NCBI GenBank assembly: GCA_028282805.1
Contig: JANQHD010000024.1
Coordinates: 62,001-126,000, forward strand
Direction of reading: 5' to 3'
From: Phycisphaeraceae bacterium
GTDB taxonomy: Bacteria; Planctomycetota; Phycisphaerae; Phycisphaerales; Zrk34
DNA length: 64,000 nt
In this document: positions 37,111-46,580 of the stretch, one piece after another
How the letters are laid out: each line of letters begins with the position of its first letter
How positions within the stretch are numbered: the first letter of the stretch is position 1
Made by a program: the position numbers and the translations under genes
Notes under the pieces: model-generated
Database searches by the model: none
Told to the model about the DNA's origin: nothing
What the model saw: the letters and a program-made list of their open reading frames with translations, nothing else

Positions 37111-38385
37111 TCAACAATACCTTGCCATCGGCTCGAGGTGCTTGACGAAGTGCGCCTCCAGCACCGCCGCGTAGTCGTCGGCCTGCTCGCTGAGCAGTTG
37201 CTTGATCGACGAACCCAGCCGCGGGTCCGTCATCACCGAGCCGAACGCGCAGTGCAGAATCTGCCGGCCCGCCTCGGTAAAACCCTCGCCCGCCGCCACG
37301 TCTTCCCACCGCTCGAGGTACACTTTCTCCAGCGACTCGGCGTCGGCCAGGTCGTCGGCCGAGGGCACCGTGGCGTTGGCCGCGTGCACGTGGTACGTCG
37401 CGCGGTCGGCGTCGTAACGGTCGCGCGAGAAAGCCACGACTTGGCGGAACAGGTCTTCGTCGTGCATCAACACGACGCGCAACGCTTCGAGGTAACTCGT
37501 GCCCGCGGTCTTCACGTGCAGCAGCCCCCCCGTGGCCCGCGCGAACGCCGCGTACATCGATAGCTTGTCCGACCCCGAGTGCAGCGAAAGCTTGTAAGGC
37601 CCCAGCTGCCTGGCGATCGCCGCGTGGTCCGCGATCGACGCTTCCAGCGCCGCCACGTCGCCGATGTAGTCGACGCCCTTCTCGAACTCGCCGATGTAGC
37701 GCGGCGCCAGCGACACCAGCTTCACCCCCGCCTCGAGCACCTGCTCGGCGATGATGTAGTGCTCGGCCAGCGTGGTCGGTTGATCCGTTTCGTCGACGCT
37801 CAACTCGATCTCATGATCCGCCCCGTGCTTCGCGGTGATCTGTTCGATCGACCGCGCCAGGCTGCGCGCGTGGTTGATCGCCCGTCCGTACTTCACCGCG
37901 GCGCGCATCACCGTCGGCTCGTCGAACGTGATGGTGGGGCCGCCGTCGACCTTGACCGTTTCGTTGAGGTAGCGGTCGACCCAGTCGACGGCGTCACACA
38001 CCTGTTTGTACGCCATCGCCAACTCGTCGGCGCCGTAGCTGTCGGCTTGCTGGTCGACGTGGTCCGACGGGTCGATGGTGTAAAACGTGAACCCCGCCGC
38101 GGCGGTGACCTCGACGTCTTCGGGTGTTTTCAGGTGGTCGGCGTCGGCGCCCCACGCATCGTCGAAACCCGCGGCGGTCAGCGCATCGGTCGCTGCCGTC
38201 ATCACCTCGGTCGCCGTGCGATCGGTGCGCTGCATCTCGCGGATCGACTGCTGCGCAAAAATGCCCTTGATCGGCCCGCCCGCTTGACGCAACGACGCGA
38301 GGTGGCCGGGCGTGGCGAAACCGAGCCGATCGCCGAATCCGAAGCTGGGGGCAAGGCCTAATGTGACGGGTTGCGTGCGTGACAC
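37111..38385 (-). CDS. uxaE: Tagaturonate epimerase family protein (UxaE-like)
   Basis: 424-residue protein. The N-terminus PSFGFGDRLGFATPGHLA, the central KLSLHSGSDKLSMY and the C-terminal IKQLLSEQADDYAAVLEAHFVKHL match the UxaE family, which interconverts D-tagaturonate and D-fructuronate in hexuronate breakdown in Thermotoga. No other uronate genes are in the window, so the substrate is inferred from the family only. GTG at 38385 is the start. The gene is divergent from hypF. Confidence 0.8.
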   Translation of the reverse strand: MSRTQPVTLGLAPSFGFGDRLGFATPGHLASLRQAGGPIKGIFAQQSIREMQRTDRTATEVMTAATDALTAAGFDDAWGADADHLKTPEDVEVTAAAGFTFYTIDPSDHVDQQADSYGADELAMAYKQVCDAVDWVDRYLNETVKVDGGPTITFDEPTVMRAAVKYGRAINHARSLARSIEQITAKHGADHEIELSVDETDQPTTLAEHYIIAEQVLEAGVKLVSLAPRYIGEFEKGVDYIGDVAALEASIADHAAIARQLGPYKLSLHSGSDKLSMYAAFARATGGLLHVKTAGTSYLEALRVVLMHDEDLFRQVVAFSRDRYDADRATYHVHAANATVPSADDLADAESLEKVYLERWEDVAAGEGFTEAGRQILHCAFGSVMTDPRLGSSIKQLLSEQADDYAAVLEAHFVKHLEPMARYC

Positions 38386-38507
38386 GGCGTTCTAATCCTT
38401 TGCGTAATTGCGGGGCCAGTATGGCTTAATGTCTTCTATGACGCAACATGAATAGGCCGTCCGCGGTGGCATTGCTGTAAAATGATAAAAATATCCAAAT
38501 AAGACAC

Positions 38508-38536
38508 TTGGCAAACCGACGCGAGGCGTGTATAAA
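38508..38536 (+). promoter_or_regulatory. Probable sigma70 promoter of the hyp-hox operon
   Basis: TTGGCA (38508-38513), a 17-base spacer and TATAAA (38531-38536), in the 254-base gap between divergent uxaE and hypF. The region 38460-38560 is AT-rich. No complete FNR or sigma54 site was found. Confidence 0.65.
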
Positions 38537-38639
38537 ATAGATATAGATATCCTAATTTCTATGCTCCTGTGGAATTAGCCGTCCGTCTGTCGTTGGGTCG
38601 CATTCAGTACGAGCAACGGAATAGAAGGAGTGAGTCGCG

Positions 38640-40967
38640 ATGCACGCCTCAGCGACTCAGCATATTCAACAACTCCGGCGACAATGGCTCATCCAGGGTC
38701 AGGTCCAGGGTGTCGGTTTCCGCCCGTTCGTCTATCGGCTCGCCCGCGAACTGCAACTGCAAGGCTACGTCCGCAACGACGGGCAGGGCGTGACCGTCGA
38801 AGCCCAAGGCGCCGCCAAGCAACTGGCACGCTTCGAACGGCGATTGCAAACCGATAAGCCCGGGCTGGCGGTGATCGATTCGATCTACACCACACACGTC
38901 ACACCAAACGCGCACGAAGACGGCTTTATCATCGTGCACAGCGAAGCCGACGGCGCAACGGCACGCGTCACCATCGACACAGCGCTATGCGACATGTGCA
39001 AGCGCGAACTGCTCGATCCGATCGACCGCCGGCACGGTTATGCGCTGATCAATTGCACGCATTGCGGGCCGCGCTACTCGATCGTCAACGGCATCCCGTA
39101 CGACCGGCCGAACACGACCATGGCCGGGTTCGACATGTGCCCCGACTGCGAGGACGAGTACACCGACCCGGCCGACCGGCGTTACCACGCGCAACCCATC
39201 GCCTGCCACGCGTGCGGCCCGACGCTGCAACTGCTCGCCCCGACCGGCGATCCGTTCGACGCCGACCCCATCGCACGCGCCGCCGAACTTCTGCTCGACG
39301 GGGGCATCGTGGCCATCAAGGGCTTGGGCGGTTTCCACCTCGCGGTTCGAGCCGACGACGAAAACGCCGTCCAACGCCTGCGCCAACGCAAGCAGCGCGA
39401 CGCCAAACCTTTCGCCGTGATGGTGCGTGACATCGACGCCGCCAAACACTTGGCCAGGCTCAGCGACGAGGCGGCCAAGCTGCTGCGATCGGCGGTCTGC
39501 CCGATCGTGTTGGCCGAAGCGAACAACGCCGCTGCGCTGGCGCAGTCGATTGCGCCGGGCGTGCACCGGGTGGGCTTGATGCTGCCGTACACGCCGATCC
39601 ATCACCTGTTGTACGCCGCCGAGCCACGGTTGAACCTTCTGGTCATGACCAGCGCCAACCTCACCGACGAACCGCTGGTGATCGACAACGACGAAGCGGT
39701 CGAACGGTTGGGCGGCCTGTGCGATGCGCTGCTGTTGCACGACCGGCCGATCGCCCGGCGTGTCGACGATTCGGTAGTCATCGACATGCCCGATGCGCCG
39801 CCGCTGCCGATCCGTCGCGCCCGCGGTTACGCGCCGGCACCGCTGCGCCTGCCGATCGCGGCCGACGAGCCGGGCCTGTGCGTGGGCGGCGAGCTGAAAA
39901 ACACCGTCGCGGTCGTGCGGGGCGACGAGGTCATCCTCAGCCAGCACCTCGGCGACCTGAAACACCCCTTGGCGCTCGAGGCGTTCGAGCAAGCGGTGCA
40001 TGACCTGATGGCGCTGTTCGAGGTTCAACCGCGCTGGGTGGCGTGCGATGCGCACCCGCTGTACCTCAGCACGCAGCGTGCCAAGCGGTGGGCCGAGCAG
40101 TGGGGCGTGCCATTGATCGAGGTGCAACACCACCACGCGCACGCCGCGGCCCTGTTGGCCGAGCACCGCATGACCGAGCCCATTTTGGCGGCGGTGTGCG
40201 ACGGCGTGGGCTACGGCGACGACGGCGGTGTGTGGGGCGGCGAACTGTTACTCGCGGGCGCGATGGGCTATCGGAGGCTCGCCCATCTGCGGCCCTTACG
40301 CCTTCCGGGCGGCGACGCGGCGGCGCGAGACACGCGCCGTTGCGCTTTGGCGCTGCTGTACCAGGCGTTCGGCGACGACTTCGCCGACCACCCGGTGGCG
40401 CTGCGGTTGTACCCGTCGCGCGACGAGCGCACGGTGCTGGCGACGATGATCAAAAACAACGTGCGCTGCGCCGAGAGCACCGCCGCGGGGCGCGTGTTCG
40501 ACGGCGTCGCGGCCCTGCTGGGCCTGTGCAGCGAAAACCGCCACGAGGCCGAGGCCCCGATGAAGCTCGAGGCCGCCGCCAGCATGGTCGGGCAGTTGGG
40601 CGTGGGCTTGAAGCTCGACGCCGAGGTCACCGGCGATGTGATCGACTTGGCGCCCATGGTCCGCCAACTGCTCGTCGCCGAGGCGAAGGGCAGTTCGAAG
40701 CACGAGTTGGCCGCGGCGTTCCACGCGGGCTTCGCCGACGCCTGGGCGGAACTCGTCGGCCACGCCGCGGCGACGACCGGCGTGCGCTGCGTGGGGCTGA
40801 CCGGCGGGGTGTTCTGCAACGAACGGCTGACGACGACACTGAGCGAACGGCTGACCGCAGCACGCCTGCGCGTGCTGCGCCACGAGGCCGTGCCGCCGAA
40901 CGACGGCGGGCTGGCGCTGGGCCAGGCGTACGCGGCGATCGACCACCTGAAAGACACGGAAGGGTAA
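38640..40967 (+). CDS. hypF: [NiFe]-hydrogenase maturation carbamoyltransferase HypF
   Basis: Converts carbamoyl phosphate to the thiocarbamate that HypE turns into the cyanide ligands of the NiFe site. The 775-residue protein has an acylphosphatase domain (IQGQVQGVGFRPFVYRLA, about 18-35), two zinc fingers (CDMC..CTHC and CPDC..CHAC), a YrdC-like domain and a Kae1-like C-terminal domain (QHHHAHAAALLAEH, GLTGGVFCNERL). AAGGAG lies 9 bases before the ATG. It is the first gene of the hydrogenase operon. Confidence 0.97.
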   Translation: MHASATQHIQQLRRQWLIQGQVQGVGFRPFVYRLARELQLQGYVRNDGQGVTVEAQGAAKQLARFERRLQTDKPGLAVIDSIYTTHVTPNAHEDGFIIVHSEADGATARVTIDTALCDMCKRELLDPIDRRHGYALINCTHCGPRYSIVNGIPYDRPNTTMAGFDMCPDCEDEYTDPADRRYHAQPIACHACGPTLQLLAPTGDPFDADPIARAAELLLDGGIVAIKGLGGFHLAVRADDENAVQRLRQRKQRDAKPFAVMVRDIDAAKHLARLSDEAAKLLRSAVCPIVLAEANNAAALAQSIAPGVHRVGLMLPYTPIHHLLYAAEPRLNLLVMTSANLTDEPLVIDNDEAVERLGGLCDALLLHDRPIARRVDDSVVIDMPDAPPLPIRRARGYAPAPLRLPIAADEPGLCVGGELKNTVAVVRGDEVILSQHLGDLKHPLALEAFEQAVHDLMALFEVQPRWVACDAHPLYLSTQRAKRWAEQWGVPLIEVQHHHAHAAALLAEHRMTEPILAAVCDGVGYGDDGGVWGGELLLAGAMGYRRLAHLRPLRLPGGDAAARDTRRCALALLYQAFGDDFADHPVALRLYPSRDERTVLATMIKNNVRCAESTAAGRVFDGVAALLGLCSENRHEAEAPMKLEAAASMVGQLGVGLKLDAEVTGDVIDLAPMVRQLLVAEAKGSSKHELAAAFHAGFADAWAELVGHAAATTGVRCVGLTGGVFCNERLTTTLSERLTAARLRVLRHEAVPPNDGGLALGQAYAAIDHLKDTEG

Positions 40968-40971
40968 ACCC

Positions 40972-41217
40972 ATGTGCTTGGCGGTACCGGCAAAGATCGT
41001 GGCGGTGAAGGACGAGGCCTGTGCGACGGCCGACCTGCACGGCAACCAGATCGATGTCAGCACGGTCATGACGCCGGACGCGGGCGTGGGCGATTGGGTG
41101 TTGATCCACGCGGGTTTCGCCATCCAGCAACTCGACCAGCAGACGGCGATGGAGACGTGGGCCGTGCTCAACGACCTCGAACCACCGCCGACCCAACAGG
41201 CAGGGCCGCCGACATGA
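40972..41217 (+). CDS. hypC: Hydrogenase maturation chaperone HypC
   Basis: 81-residue chaperone that carries the Fe(CN)2CO unit with HypD and docks on the large subunit. The invariant N-terminus MCLAVPAKIV is present, with Cys2 as the functional residue. It lies 4 bases after hypF, and its TGA overlaps the hypD ATG. Confidence 0.97.
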   Translation: MCLAVPAKIVAVKDEACATADLHGNQIDVSTVMTPDAGVGDWVLIHAGFAIQQLDQQTAMETWAVLNDLEPPPTQQAGPPT

Positions 41218-42347
41218 ACGACTTGAGATCGACAACGCAACGGGCGCTCGATCGGCTCAAGCGCGCCGCCGACACACTCGGCCGCGACGTGAAGCTGATG
41301 GAGGTGTGTGGCACACACACCATGAGCGCGTTCCGCAGCGGGTTGCACGCGCTGATCCCCGACAACGTCAAGCTGATCAGCGGGCCGGGCTGCCCGGTGT
41401 GCGTCACCGCGCAGGGCGACATCGACCAGATGATCGCGATATCGGGTGAGCCCGACGTCGTGCTGTGCACGTACGGCGACATGATGCGCGTGCCCGGCAA
41501 GCACGGGTCGCTGGAGGCCATGCGCTGCAAGGGCGCCCGCATCGAGGTGATCTACTCGACCCTCGAAGCGGTGCAGCTGGCGCAACGGCAGCCCAACTCG
41601 CGGGTGGTGCTGGCGGCGGTGGGCTTCGAAACCACCACGCCCCCCACGGCCGCGGCCATCGACGCCGCCGCGAAGCTGGGTTTGAAAAACTTCAGCGTGC
41701 TGGCCAGCCACAAGCTGGTCGTGCCGGCGATGACGGCGCTGCTCGACTCGGTGGGCGACGACACGACGGGCATCGAAGGGTTCCTCTGCCCGGGCCACGT
41801 GTCGGTCATCATCGGCAGCGACGCCTACCAACCGCTGATCGACACCTACCGCATGCCCTGCGTGATCGGTGGGTTCGAGCCGATGCTCATGGCCGACGGC
41901 ATGGCCTCGCTGGTCGAGCAGGTCGTCGCCGGCGAGGCGAAGCTCGAAAACCTGTACCCCGAGGCCGTCACCCCCGGCGGCAACCCGGTGGCGCAGGAAC
42001 TGATCGACCGCATCTTCGAGCCGGACGAGGTGCGCTGGCGCGGCGTGGGGCCGATCCCCGGCAGCGGCCTGGCGATCCGCGACGAATACGCGGCGTACGA
42101 CGCACGCAAGGTGTTTGCGCTCGACGACATGCCCGACCGCGAACCGAATGGCTGCATTTGCGGCCAAGTGATCGCGGGCCTGGCCAACCCCGACGGGTGC
42201 AGCCTGTTCGGCACGGTGTGCACGCCGGTGCGGCCGATCGGCCCGTGCATGGTCAGCGGCGAGGGCACGTGCCAGGCGTGGTTCAAGTACCAGCGCCCCG
42301 CGATCGCCGCACGCGGTCGCGTGGCGAAGGAGGTGGTGACCGCATGA
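41214..42347 (+). CDS. hypD: Hydrogenase maturation factor HypD
   Basis: Iron-sulfur scaffold on which the Fe(CN)2CO unit is built. The 377-residue protein has EVCGTHTMS, GPGCPVCVT, FLCPGHVS and the C-terminal cysteine region (PNGCICGQVIAG, FGTVCTP, GEGTCQAW). Start ATG at 41214 overlaps the hypC stop, and the stop overlaps hypE by the same ATGA arrangement, indicating coupled translation. Confidence 0.97.
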   Translation: MNDLRSTTQRALDRLKRAADTLGRDVKLMEVCGTHTMSAFRSGLHALIPDNVKLISGPGCPVCVTAQGDIDQMIAISGEPDVVLCTYGDMMRVPGKHGSLEAMRCKGARIEVIYSTLEAVQLAQRQPNSRVVLAAVGFETTTPPTAAAIDAAAKLGLKNFSVLASHKLVVPAMTALLDSVGDDTTGIEGFLCPGHVSVIIGSDAYQPLIDTYRMPCVIGGFEPMLMADGMASLVEQVVAGEAKLENLYPEAVTPGGNPVAQELIDRIFEPDEVRWRGVGPIPGSGLAIRDEYAAYDARKVFALDDMPDREPNGCICGQVIAGLANPDGCSLFGTVCTPVRPIGPCMVSGEGTCQAWFKYQRPAIAARGRVAKEVVTA

Positions 42348-43417
42348 CTGCCGTCGACAAAACACAAAACGACGTCGGCACCGCGCGGCATGTGGCCGAG
42401 CGCGAGATCGTGCTCGCCCACGGCGGCGGCGGGCAGTTGACCGACCAGCTGTTGCTCGAAACCGTGATGCCACGGCTGAGCAACCCGGCGCTCGACGCGC
42501 TCGACGACGGCGCGCTGCTGGATCCGACCGGCCAAGACCGCGTGGTGATGACGACCGACGGCTACGTGGTGCAGCCGTGGCGTTTCCCCGGGGGGAACAT
42601 CGGGCAGATCGCGGTGTGCGGCACGGTCAACGACCTGGCGGTCAGCGGCGCGACGCCCATGGGCATCTCGCTGGCGATCATCGCCGCCGAGGGTTTGAAG
42701 AAGAAAGACCTGGAAGCGGTGCTCGACTCGGTGGCCGCGGCGTCGAAGCGGGCGGGCGTGCCCGTGGTGACCGGCGACACCAAGGTCGTGGGGCGCGACC
42801 AGGCGGACGATATCTACCTGACCACGGCGGGCGTGGGCCGGCGCTCGCCGAAGGTCAAGCTCGGCATCGAACACGTTCGGCCGGGCGACGTGCTGCTGGT
42901 CAACGGCCCGATCGGCGAACACGGGTTGGCGGTGATGCTGGCCCGCGAGATGCCGGAGGTGACCAGCGTGCTGCGGAGCGACGTGGCGCCACTGAACCAC
43001 TTGATCGCGGCGTGCATGGCGGAGCTGGGCGACGACCTGGTGTTCATGCGGGACGCGACGCGCGGCGGGCTTGCGGGGGTGGCGGCGGACCTCGCGGCAC
43101 AGTCGGGCTACCACGTGACCCTCGACGAAGAAGCGATCCCCGTGCGGCCCGAAGCGCAGCACGCGGCGGACATGCTCGGCCTCGACCCGTTGGAAGTCGC
43201 CAACGAGGGCAAGGTCGTCATGGTCGTGCGCGAAGCGGCGGCGGAGAAGGCGCTGTCGGTGGTGCGCGGCTTCGAAGACGCCGAACTCGGCGGCGAGGCG
43301 GCGGTCATCGGCCGCGTGGGCGACGCCGCCGACGGCGTGTGCGAGCTGCACACGGTCATCGGCGGCCGGCGCGTGATCCAGAAACCCTACGGAGAAGAAC
43401 TACCACGCATCTGCTGA
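42344..43417 (+). CDS. hypE: Hydrogenase maturation factor HypE
   Basis: Dehydrates the carbamoyl group, bound to its C-terminal cysteine, to form cyanide. The 357-residue protein of the PurM-like fold begins LAHGGGGQLTDQLL, has MTTDGYVVQPWRFPGGNIG, MRDATRGGLAGV and ends in the required PRIC. It overlaps hypD by four bases. The start MTAVDKTQNDV adds about 20 residues before the conserved core. Confidence 0.97.
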   Translation: MTAVDKTQNDVGTARHVAEREIVLAHGGGGQLTDQLLLETVMPRLSNPALDALDDGALLDPTGQDRVVMTTDGYVVQPWRFPGGNIGQIAVCGTVNDLAVSGATPMGISLAIIAAEGLKKKDLEAVLDSVAAASKRAGVPVVTGDTKVVGRDQADDIYLTTAGVGRRSPKVKLGIEHVRPGDVLLVNGPIGEHGLAVMLAREMPEVTSVLRSDVAPLNHLIAACMAELGDDLVFMRDATRGGLAGVAADLAAQSGYHVTLDEEAIPVRPEAQHAADMLGLDPLEVANEGKVVMVVREAAAEKALSVVRGFEDAELGGEAAVIGRVGDAADGVCELHTVIGGRRVIQKPYGEELPRIC

Positions 43418-43436
43418 TGCGATGAAAGGAGACACC

Positions 43437-43556
43437 GTGAATACGCTTGCTCACTTCGTGATCGACCCGGGATGGATGTTGTTGGGTATGGCGGCCGGCG
43501 CCGTGCTCGGCGTGGCGGTTTACCGCGCGCTGACCAAGCAGGACGACCAAGGCTGA
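43437..43556 (+). CDS. 39-residue single-helix membrane protein between hypE and hoxE
   Basis: Short GTG-started frame: an N-terminal MNTLAHFVIDPGW, one membrane helix (about 14-30, MLLGMAAGAVLGVAV) and a charged tail ending KQDDQG. AAGGAG lies 5 bases before the GTG, a good ribosome site. It sits in a 180-base gap within an otherwise tight operon. No known hydrogenase component of this kind comes to mind. It could anchor or regulate the hydrogenase; function is unknown. Confidence 0.6.
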   Translation: MNTLAHFVIDPGWMLLGMAAGAVLGVAVYRALTKQDDQG

Positions 43557-43597
43557 TCGGGTTCTGGGCCGCACCTGGAAACTGAAGGATACGGACT

Positions 43598-44098
43598 ATG
43601 ATCGCATCATTGAAAAAGCCCGAAGCGCCTTCGGACGACAAGCGATGGAAGATCGTGCAGGCGACGATGCGCCGCAACGGTTACAGCCGCAACGCGCTGA
43701 TCGAGACGCTGCACACCGTGCAGAACAGCTTCGGCTACCTCGACGAGGAGTCGCTGCGCTACGTGGCGGCGTCGCTGCGTGTGCCGCTGAGCGCGGTGTA
43801 CGGCGTGGCGACGTTCTACCACCTGTTCACGCTCAAGCCGCAGGGCGAACACACCTGCGTCGTGTGCACGGGCACGGCCTGCTACATCAAGGGCACGCCG
43901 GAGCTGCTGCAGCACATCGAAACGCGTTACGGGATCAAGGACGGCGACACGACGGCCGACGGCAAGGTCTCGCTGCTGACCGCCCGCTGCATCGGCGCCT
44001 GCTCGATGGCCCCGGCGGTGGTGTTCGACGGCGAGATGGAAGGCAACGTCACCGAAGAGCAACTCGACACCGAAGTGGATGGGTGGTTGAAATCATGA
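43598..44098 (+). CDS. hoxE: Bidirectional hydrogenase diaphorase subunit HoxE (NuoE-like)
   Basis: 166-residue thioredoxin-fold protein with a [2Fe-2S] site: Cys in CVVCTGTACYIKG and in TARCIGACSMAP. It links the hydrogenase to the NAD module and possibly to ferredoxin or the membrane. The N-terminus RRNGYSRNALIETLHTVQNSFGYL matches NuoE/HoxE. The TGA overlaps the hoxF ATG. Confidence 0.95.
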   Translation: MIASLKKPEAPSDDKRWKIVQATMRRNGYSRNALIETLHTVQNSFGYLDEESLRYVAASLRVPLSAVYGVATFYHLFTLKPQGEHTCVVCTGTACYIKGTPELLQHIETRYGIKDGDTTADGKVSLLTARCIGACSMAPAVVFDGEMEGNVTEEQLDTEVDGWLKS

Positions 44099-45798
44099 CA
44101 CCAGAAGAACTCGAACAGATCGCCGTCGATCAGCAGGAAGCGGAAAACCAGCTGGACCACCGCATCAACGTGTGCATGGCCGCCAGCTGCATGTCCCGCC
44201 ACAGCGAGCAGATCGTCAAGGACATGCAAGCGAAGCTGAAGGACATGGGCGAGAAAGGCGAAAAGACCCAGGTGCGCTGCGTGGGCTGCATGGGCCTGTG
44301 CTCGGCCGGGCCGCTGGTGGAGGTTGACCATCCGGCCGACGAGGCCGCGGGCAAGGGGCCCGAGAAGGTCATGTACCGCGACATCAGCCCCGAGCACGCC
44401 GAGTCGATCGTCAACGCCACCGTGGACGGGCGGACGCTGCCCGACCTGGTGCAGCCGACCGACATCCCGTACTTCACCCGCCAGAAGCGCATCGTCACCG
44501 AGAACTCGGGCTACATCGACCCCGAGTGCATCGAGGACTACATCGCCGCCGGCGGTTACAGCGGGCTGGTCTCGGCGCTGACCGAGATGTCGCCCGACGA
44601 CGTGATCCACGAGGTCACCGTCAGCGGCCTGCGCGGCCGCGGCGGCGGCGGCTTCCCCACGGGCCTCAAGTGGAGCACCGTCGCCCGCACCGACGCCGAC
44701 CAGAAGTACGTGGTCTGCAACGCCGACGAGGGCGACCCCGGCGCGTTCATGGACCGGGCCGTGCTCGAGAGCGACCCGCACCGGATCATCGAGGGCATGA
44801 CCATCGCCGGCTACGCGGTCGGCGCGAGCAAGGCCTACATCTACGTCCGCGCCGAGTACCCGCTGGCGATCAAACGCCTCAAGCGAGCGATCAGCCAGGC
44901 GAACAAGTTCGGCTTGCTCGGCACGAACCTGTGCGACACGCCGTTCAATTTCGATATCGAGCTCCGCCTCGGCGCCGGCGCGTTCGTCTGCGGCGAGGAG
45001 ACGGCGCTGATCGCGTCGATCGAGGGCAAGCGCGGCACACCCCGCCCGCGCCCGCCGTTCCCGGCCAGCTACGGCCTGTTCGGCAAGCCCACCCTGATCA
45101 ACAACGTCGAAACGATGGCGACCATCCCCTGGATCACCCGCTACGGCGGCGAGGCGCTGGCCGCGATCGGCACCGAGAAGTCCAAGGGCACGAAGGTGTT
45201 CGCGTTGGCCGGCAAGATTAATTGCAACGGCCTGATCGAGGTGCCCATGGGCATCAGCCTGCGCGAGATCATCTACGAGATCGGCGACGGCATCCCCGAC
45301 GGCGCGACCTTCAAGGCCGTGCAGACCGGCGGCCCGTCCGGCGGCTGCGTCCCGGCCGACAAGCTGGACATGCCCGTCGACTACGAGTCGCTCCAGGAAG
45401 CGGGCACCATCATGGGCTCGGGCGGCATGGTCATCATGGACGAGACCTCGAGCATGGTGGACGTCGCCCGCTTCTTCATGGAGTTCTGCAAGGACGAATC
45501 GTGCGGCAAGTGCGTGCCCTGCCGCGTGGGCACCGCGCAGATGCTCGACCTGCTCGAGAAGATGTGCGCCAAGTCGGCCACGCAGAAGGACCTGGACCTG
45601 CTCAAGGAGCTGTGCGACGTGACCAAGGCGTGCAGCCTGTGCGGCCTGGGCCAGACCGCGCCCAACCCCGTGCTCTCGACGCTGCACTACTTCGAGAACG
45701 AGTACATGGACTCGCTGCAGGGCGAGGTCACCGGCGTCGGCGCCGTGCCGGCCACCGAGACCAAGGCCGGCGCGCCGGACCCGACCCACGAGAAATAA
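44095..45798 (+). CDS. hoxF: Hydrogenase diaphorase subunit HoxF (NuoF-like, NAD/FMN)
   Basis: 567-residue flavoprotein that exchanges electrons with NAD(H). The N-terminal thioredoxin-like domain has a second [2Fe-2S] set (CMAASC, CVGCMGLC). The core has the NADH-binding GRGGGGFPTGLKW and NADEGDPGAF, and the FMN site around YIYVRAEYP and GAGAFVCGEETAL. The C-terminal [4Fe-4S] motif is SCGKCVPCRVG with a later Cys in ACSLCGLG. Start ATG at 44095 overlaps hoxE. A family A palindrome lies between its stop and hoxU. Confidence 0.96.
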   Translation: MTPEELEQIAVDQQEAENQLDHRINVCMAASCMSRHSEQIVKDMQAKLKDMGEKGEKTQVRCVGCMGLCSAGPLVEVDHPADEAAGKGPEKVMYRDISPEHAESIVNATVDGRTLPDLVQPTDIPYFTRQKRIVTENSGYIDPECIEDYIAAGGYSGLVSALTEMSPDDVIHEVTVSGLRGRGGGGFPTGLKWSTVARTDADQKYVVCNADEGDPGAFMDRAVLESDPHRIIEGMTIAGYAVGASKAYIYVRAEYPLAIKRLKRAISQANKFGLLGTNLCDTPFNFDIELRLGAGAFVCGEETALIASIEGKRGTPRPRPPFPASYGLFGKPTLINNVETMATIPWITRYGGEALAAIGTEKSKGTKVFALAGKINCNGLIEVPMGISLREIIYEIGDGIPDGATFKAVQTGGPSGGCVPADKLDMPVDYESLQEAGTIMGSGGMVIMDETSSMVDVARFFMEFCKDESCGKCVPCRVGTAQMLDLLEKMCAKSATQKDLDLLKELCDVTKACSLCGLGQTAPNPVLSTLHYFENEYMDSLQGEVTGVGAVPATETKAGAPDPTHEK

Positions 45799-45809
45799 AC
45801 GATCCGCCC

Positions 45810-45837
45810 ATTAGCCCCGGGTTCTACCCGGGGGGGC
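45810..45837 (+). repeat. Family A palindrome, copy 3 (hoxF-hoxU gap)
   Basis: ATTAGCCCCGGGTTC, then TACCCGGGGGGG. It is 11 bases after the hoxF stop, inside the operon. Confidence 0.85.
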
Positions 45838-45852
45838 CAAAGGACATTCGAA

Positions 45853-46578
45853 ATGGCTAGACAAAAACTACCGCCGACCCAGACGCTGACGATGAAGATC
45901 GACGACGTCGACGTCACCGCGAAGCCGGGTCAGACGATCCAGGACGTGGCGCGTGACCACGACATCGAGATCCCCGGCCTGTGCTACATCGACGGGCTGA
46001 CCATCTGGGGCGCTTGCCGGCTTTGCCTCGTCGAGGTCGAGGGCATGCGCAAGCTGCTCGCCGCCTGCTCGACCGAGGTGGCCGAGGGCATGATCGTCCA
46101 CACCGATACCGAGCGCCTCCGCCGCTACCGCAAGATGGTCATCGAGATGCTGTTCGCCGAGCGCAACCACGTGTGCTCGGTGTGCGTGTCGAACGGCCAC
46201 TGCGACCTGCAGGCGATGGCCGTGCAGCTGGGCGTGGACCACGTGCACCTGCCGTACATGAACCCGGACGTGAAGGTCGACTCGTCGCACGACCGCTTCC
46301 GCCTCGACCACAACCGCTGCATCCTGTGCACGCGCTGCGTGCGCGTCTGCGGCGAGATCGAGGGCGCGGCGACCAAGGGCGTGGGCGGACGCGGCATCAA
46401 CGCCCGCATCATCAACGACCTGAACATGCCCTGGGGCGACTCGCAGACCTGCACGTCCTGCGGCAAGTGCGTGCACATCTGCCCGACCGGCGCCCTGGTT
46501 GAAAAGGGCACCGCCGCGGCCGAGATGAAGAAACACCGCAGCTTCCTTCCGTACCTCACCGTCATGCGGGAGTCCTGA
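45853..46578 (+). CDS. hoxU: Hydrogenase electron-transfer subunit HoxU (NuoG N-terminal-like)
   Basis: 241-residue iron-sulfur protein that connects HoxF to the hydrogenase HoxY. It has an N-terminal [2Fe-2S] ferredoxin fold (GLCYIDGLTIWGACRLCLVE, later ACSTEV), a His-Cys3 [4Fe-4S] site (CSVCVSNGHCDLQ) and two [4Fe-4S] sites (CILCTRCVRVC, CTSCGKCVHICPTG). AAAGGA lies 9 bases before the ATG. It is followed 2 bases later by hoxY. Confidence 0.96.
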   Translation: MARQKLPPTQTLTMKIDDVDVTAKPGQTIQDVARDHDIEIPGLCYIDGLTIWGACRLCLVEVEGMRKLLAACSTEVAEGMIVHTDTERLRRYRKMVIEMLFAERNHVCSVCVSNGHCDLQAMAVQLGVDHVHLPYMNPDVKVDSSHDRFRLDHNRCILCTRCVRVCGEIEGAATKGVGGRGINARIINDLNMPWGDSQTCTSCGKCVHICPTGALVEKGTAAAEMKKHRSFLPYLTVMRES

Positions 46579-46580
46579 AC

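Noticed and set aside
38505-38525. Sigma54 promoter upstream of hypF
   Set aside because: TTGGCA resembles the -24 part, but no TTGC element follows at the -12 position; a sigma70 pair with a 17-base spacer fits better.
40296-42473. Minus-strand open frame of 725 codons
   Set aside because: Shadow of hypF, hypC, hypD and the start of hypE; no recognisable domain on the minus strand.
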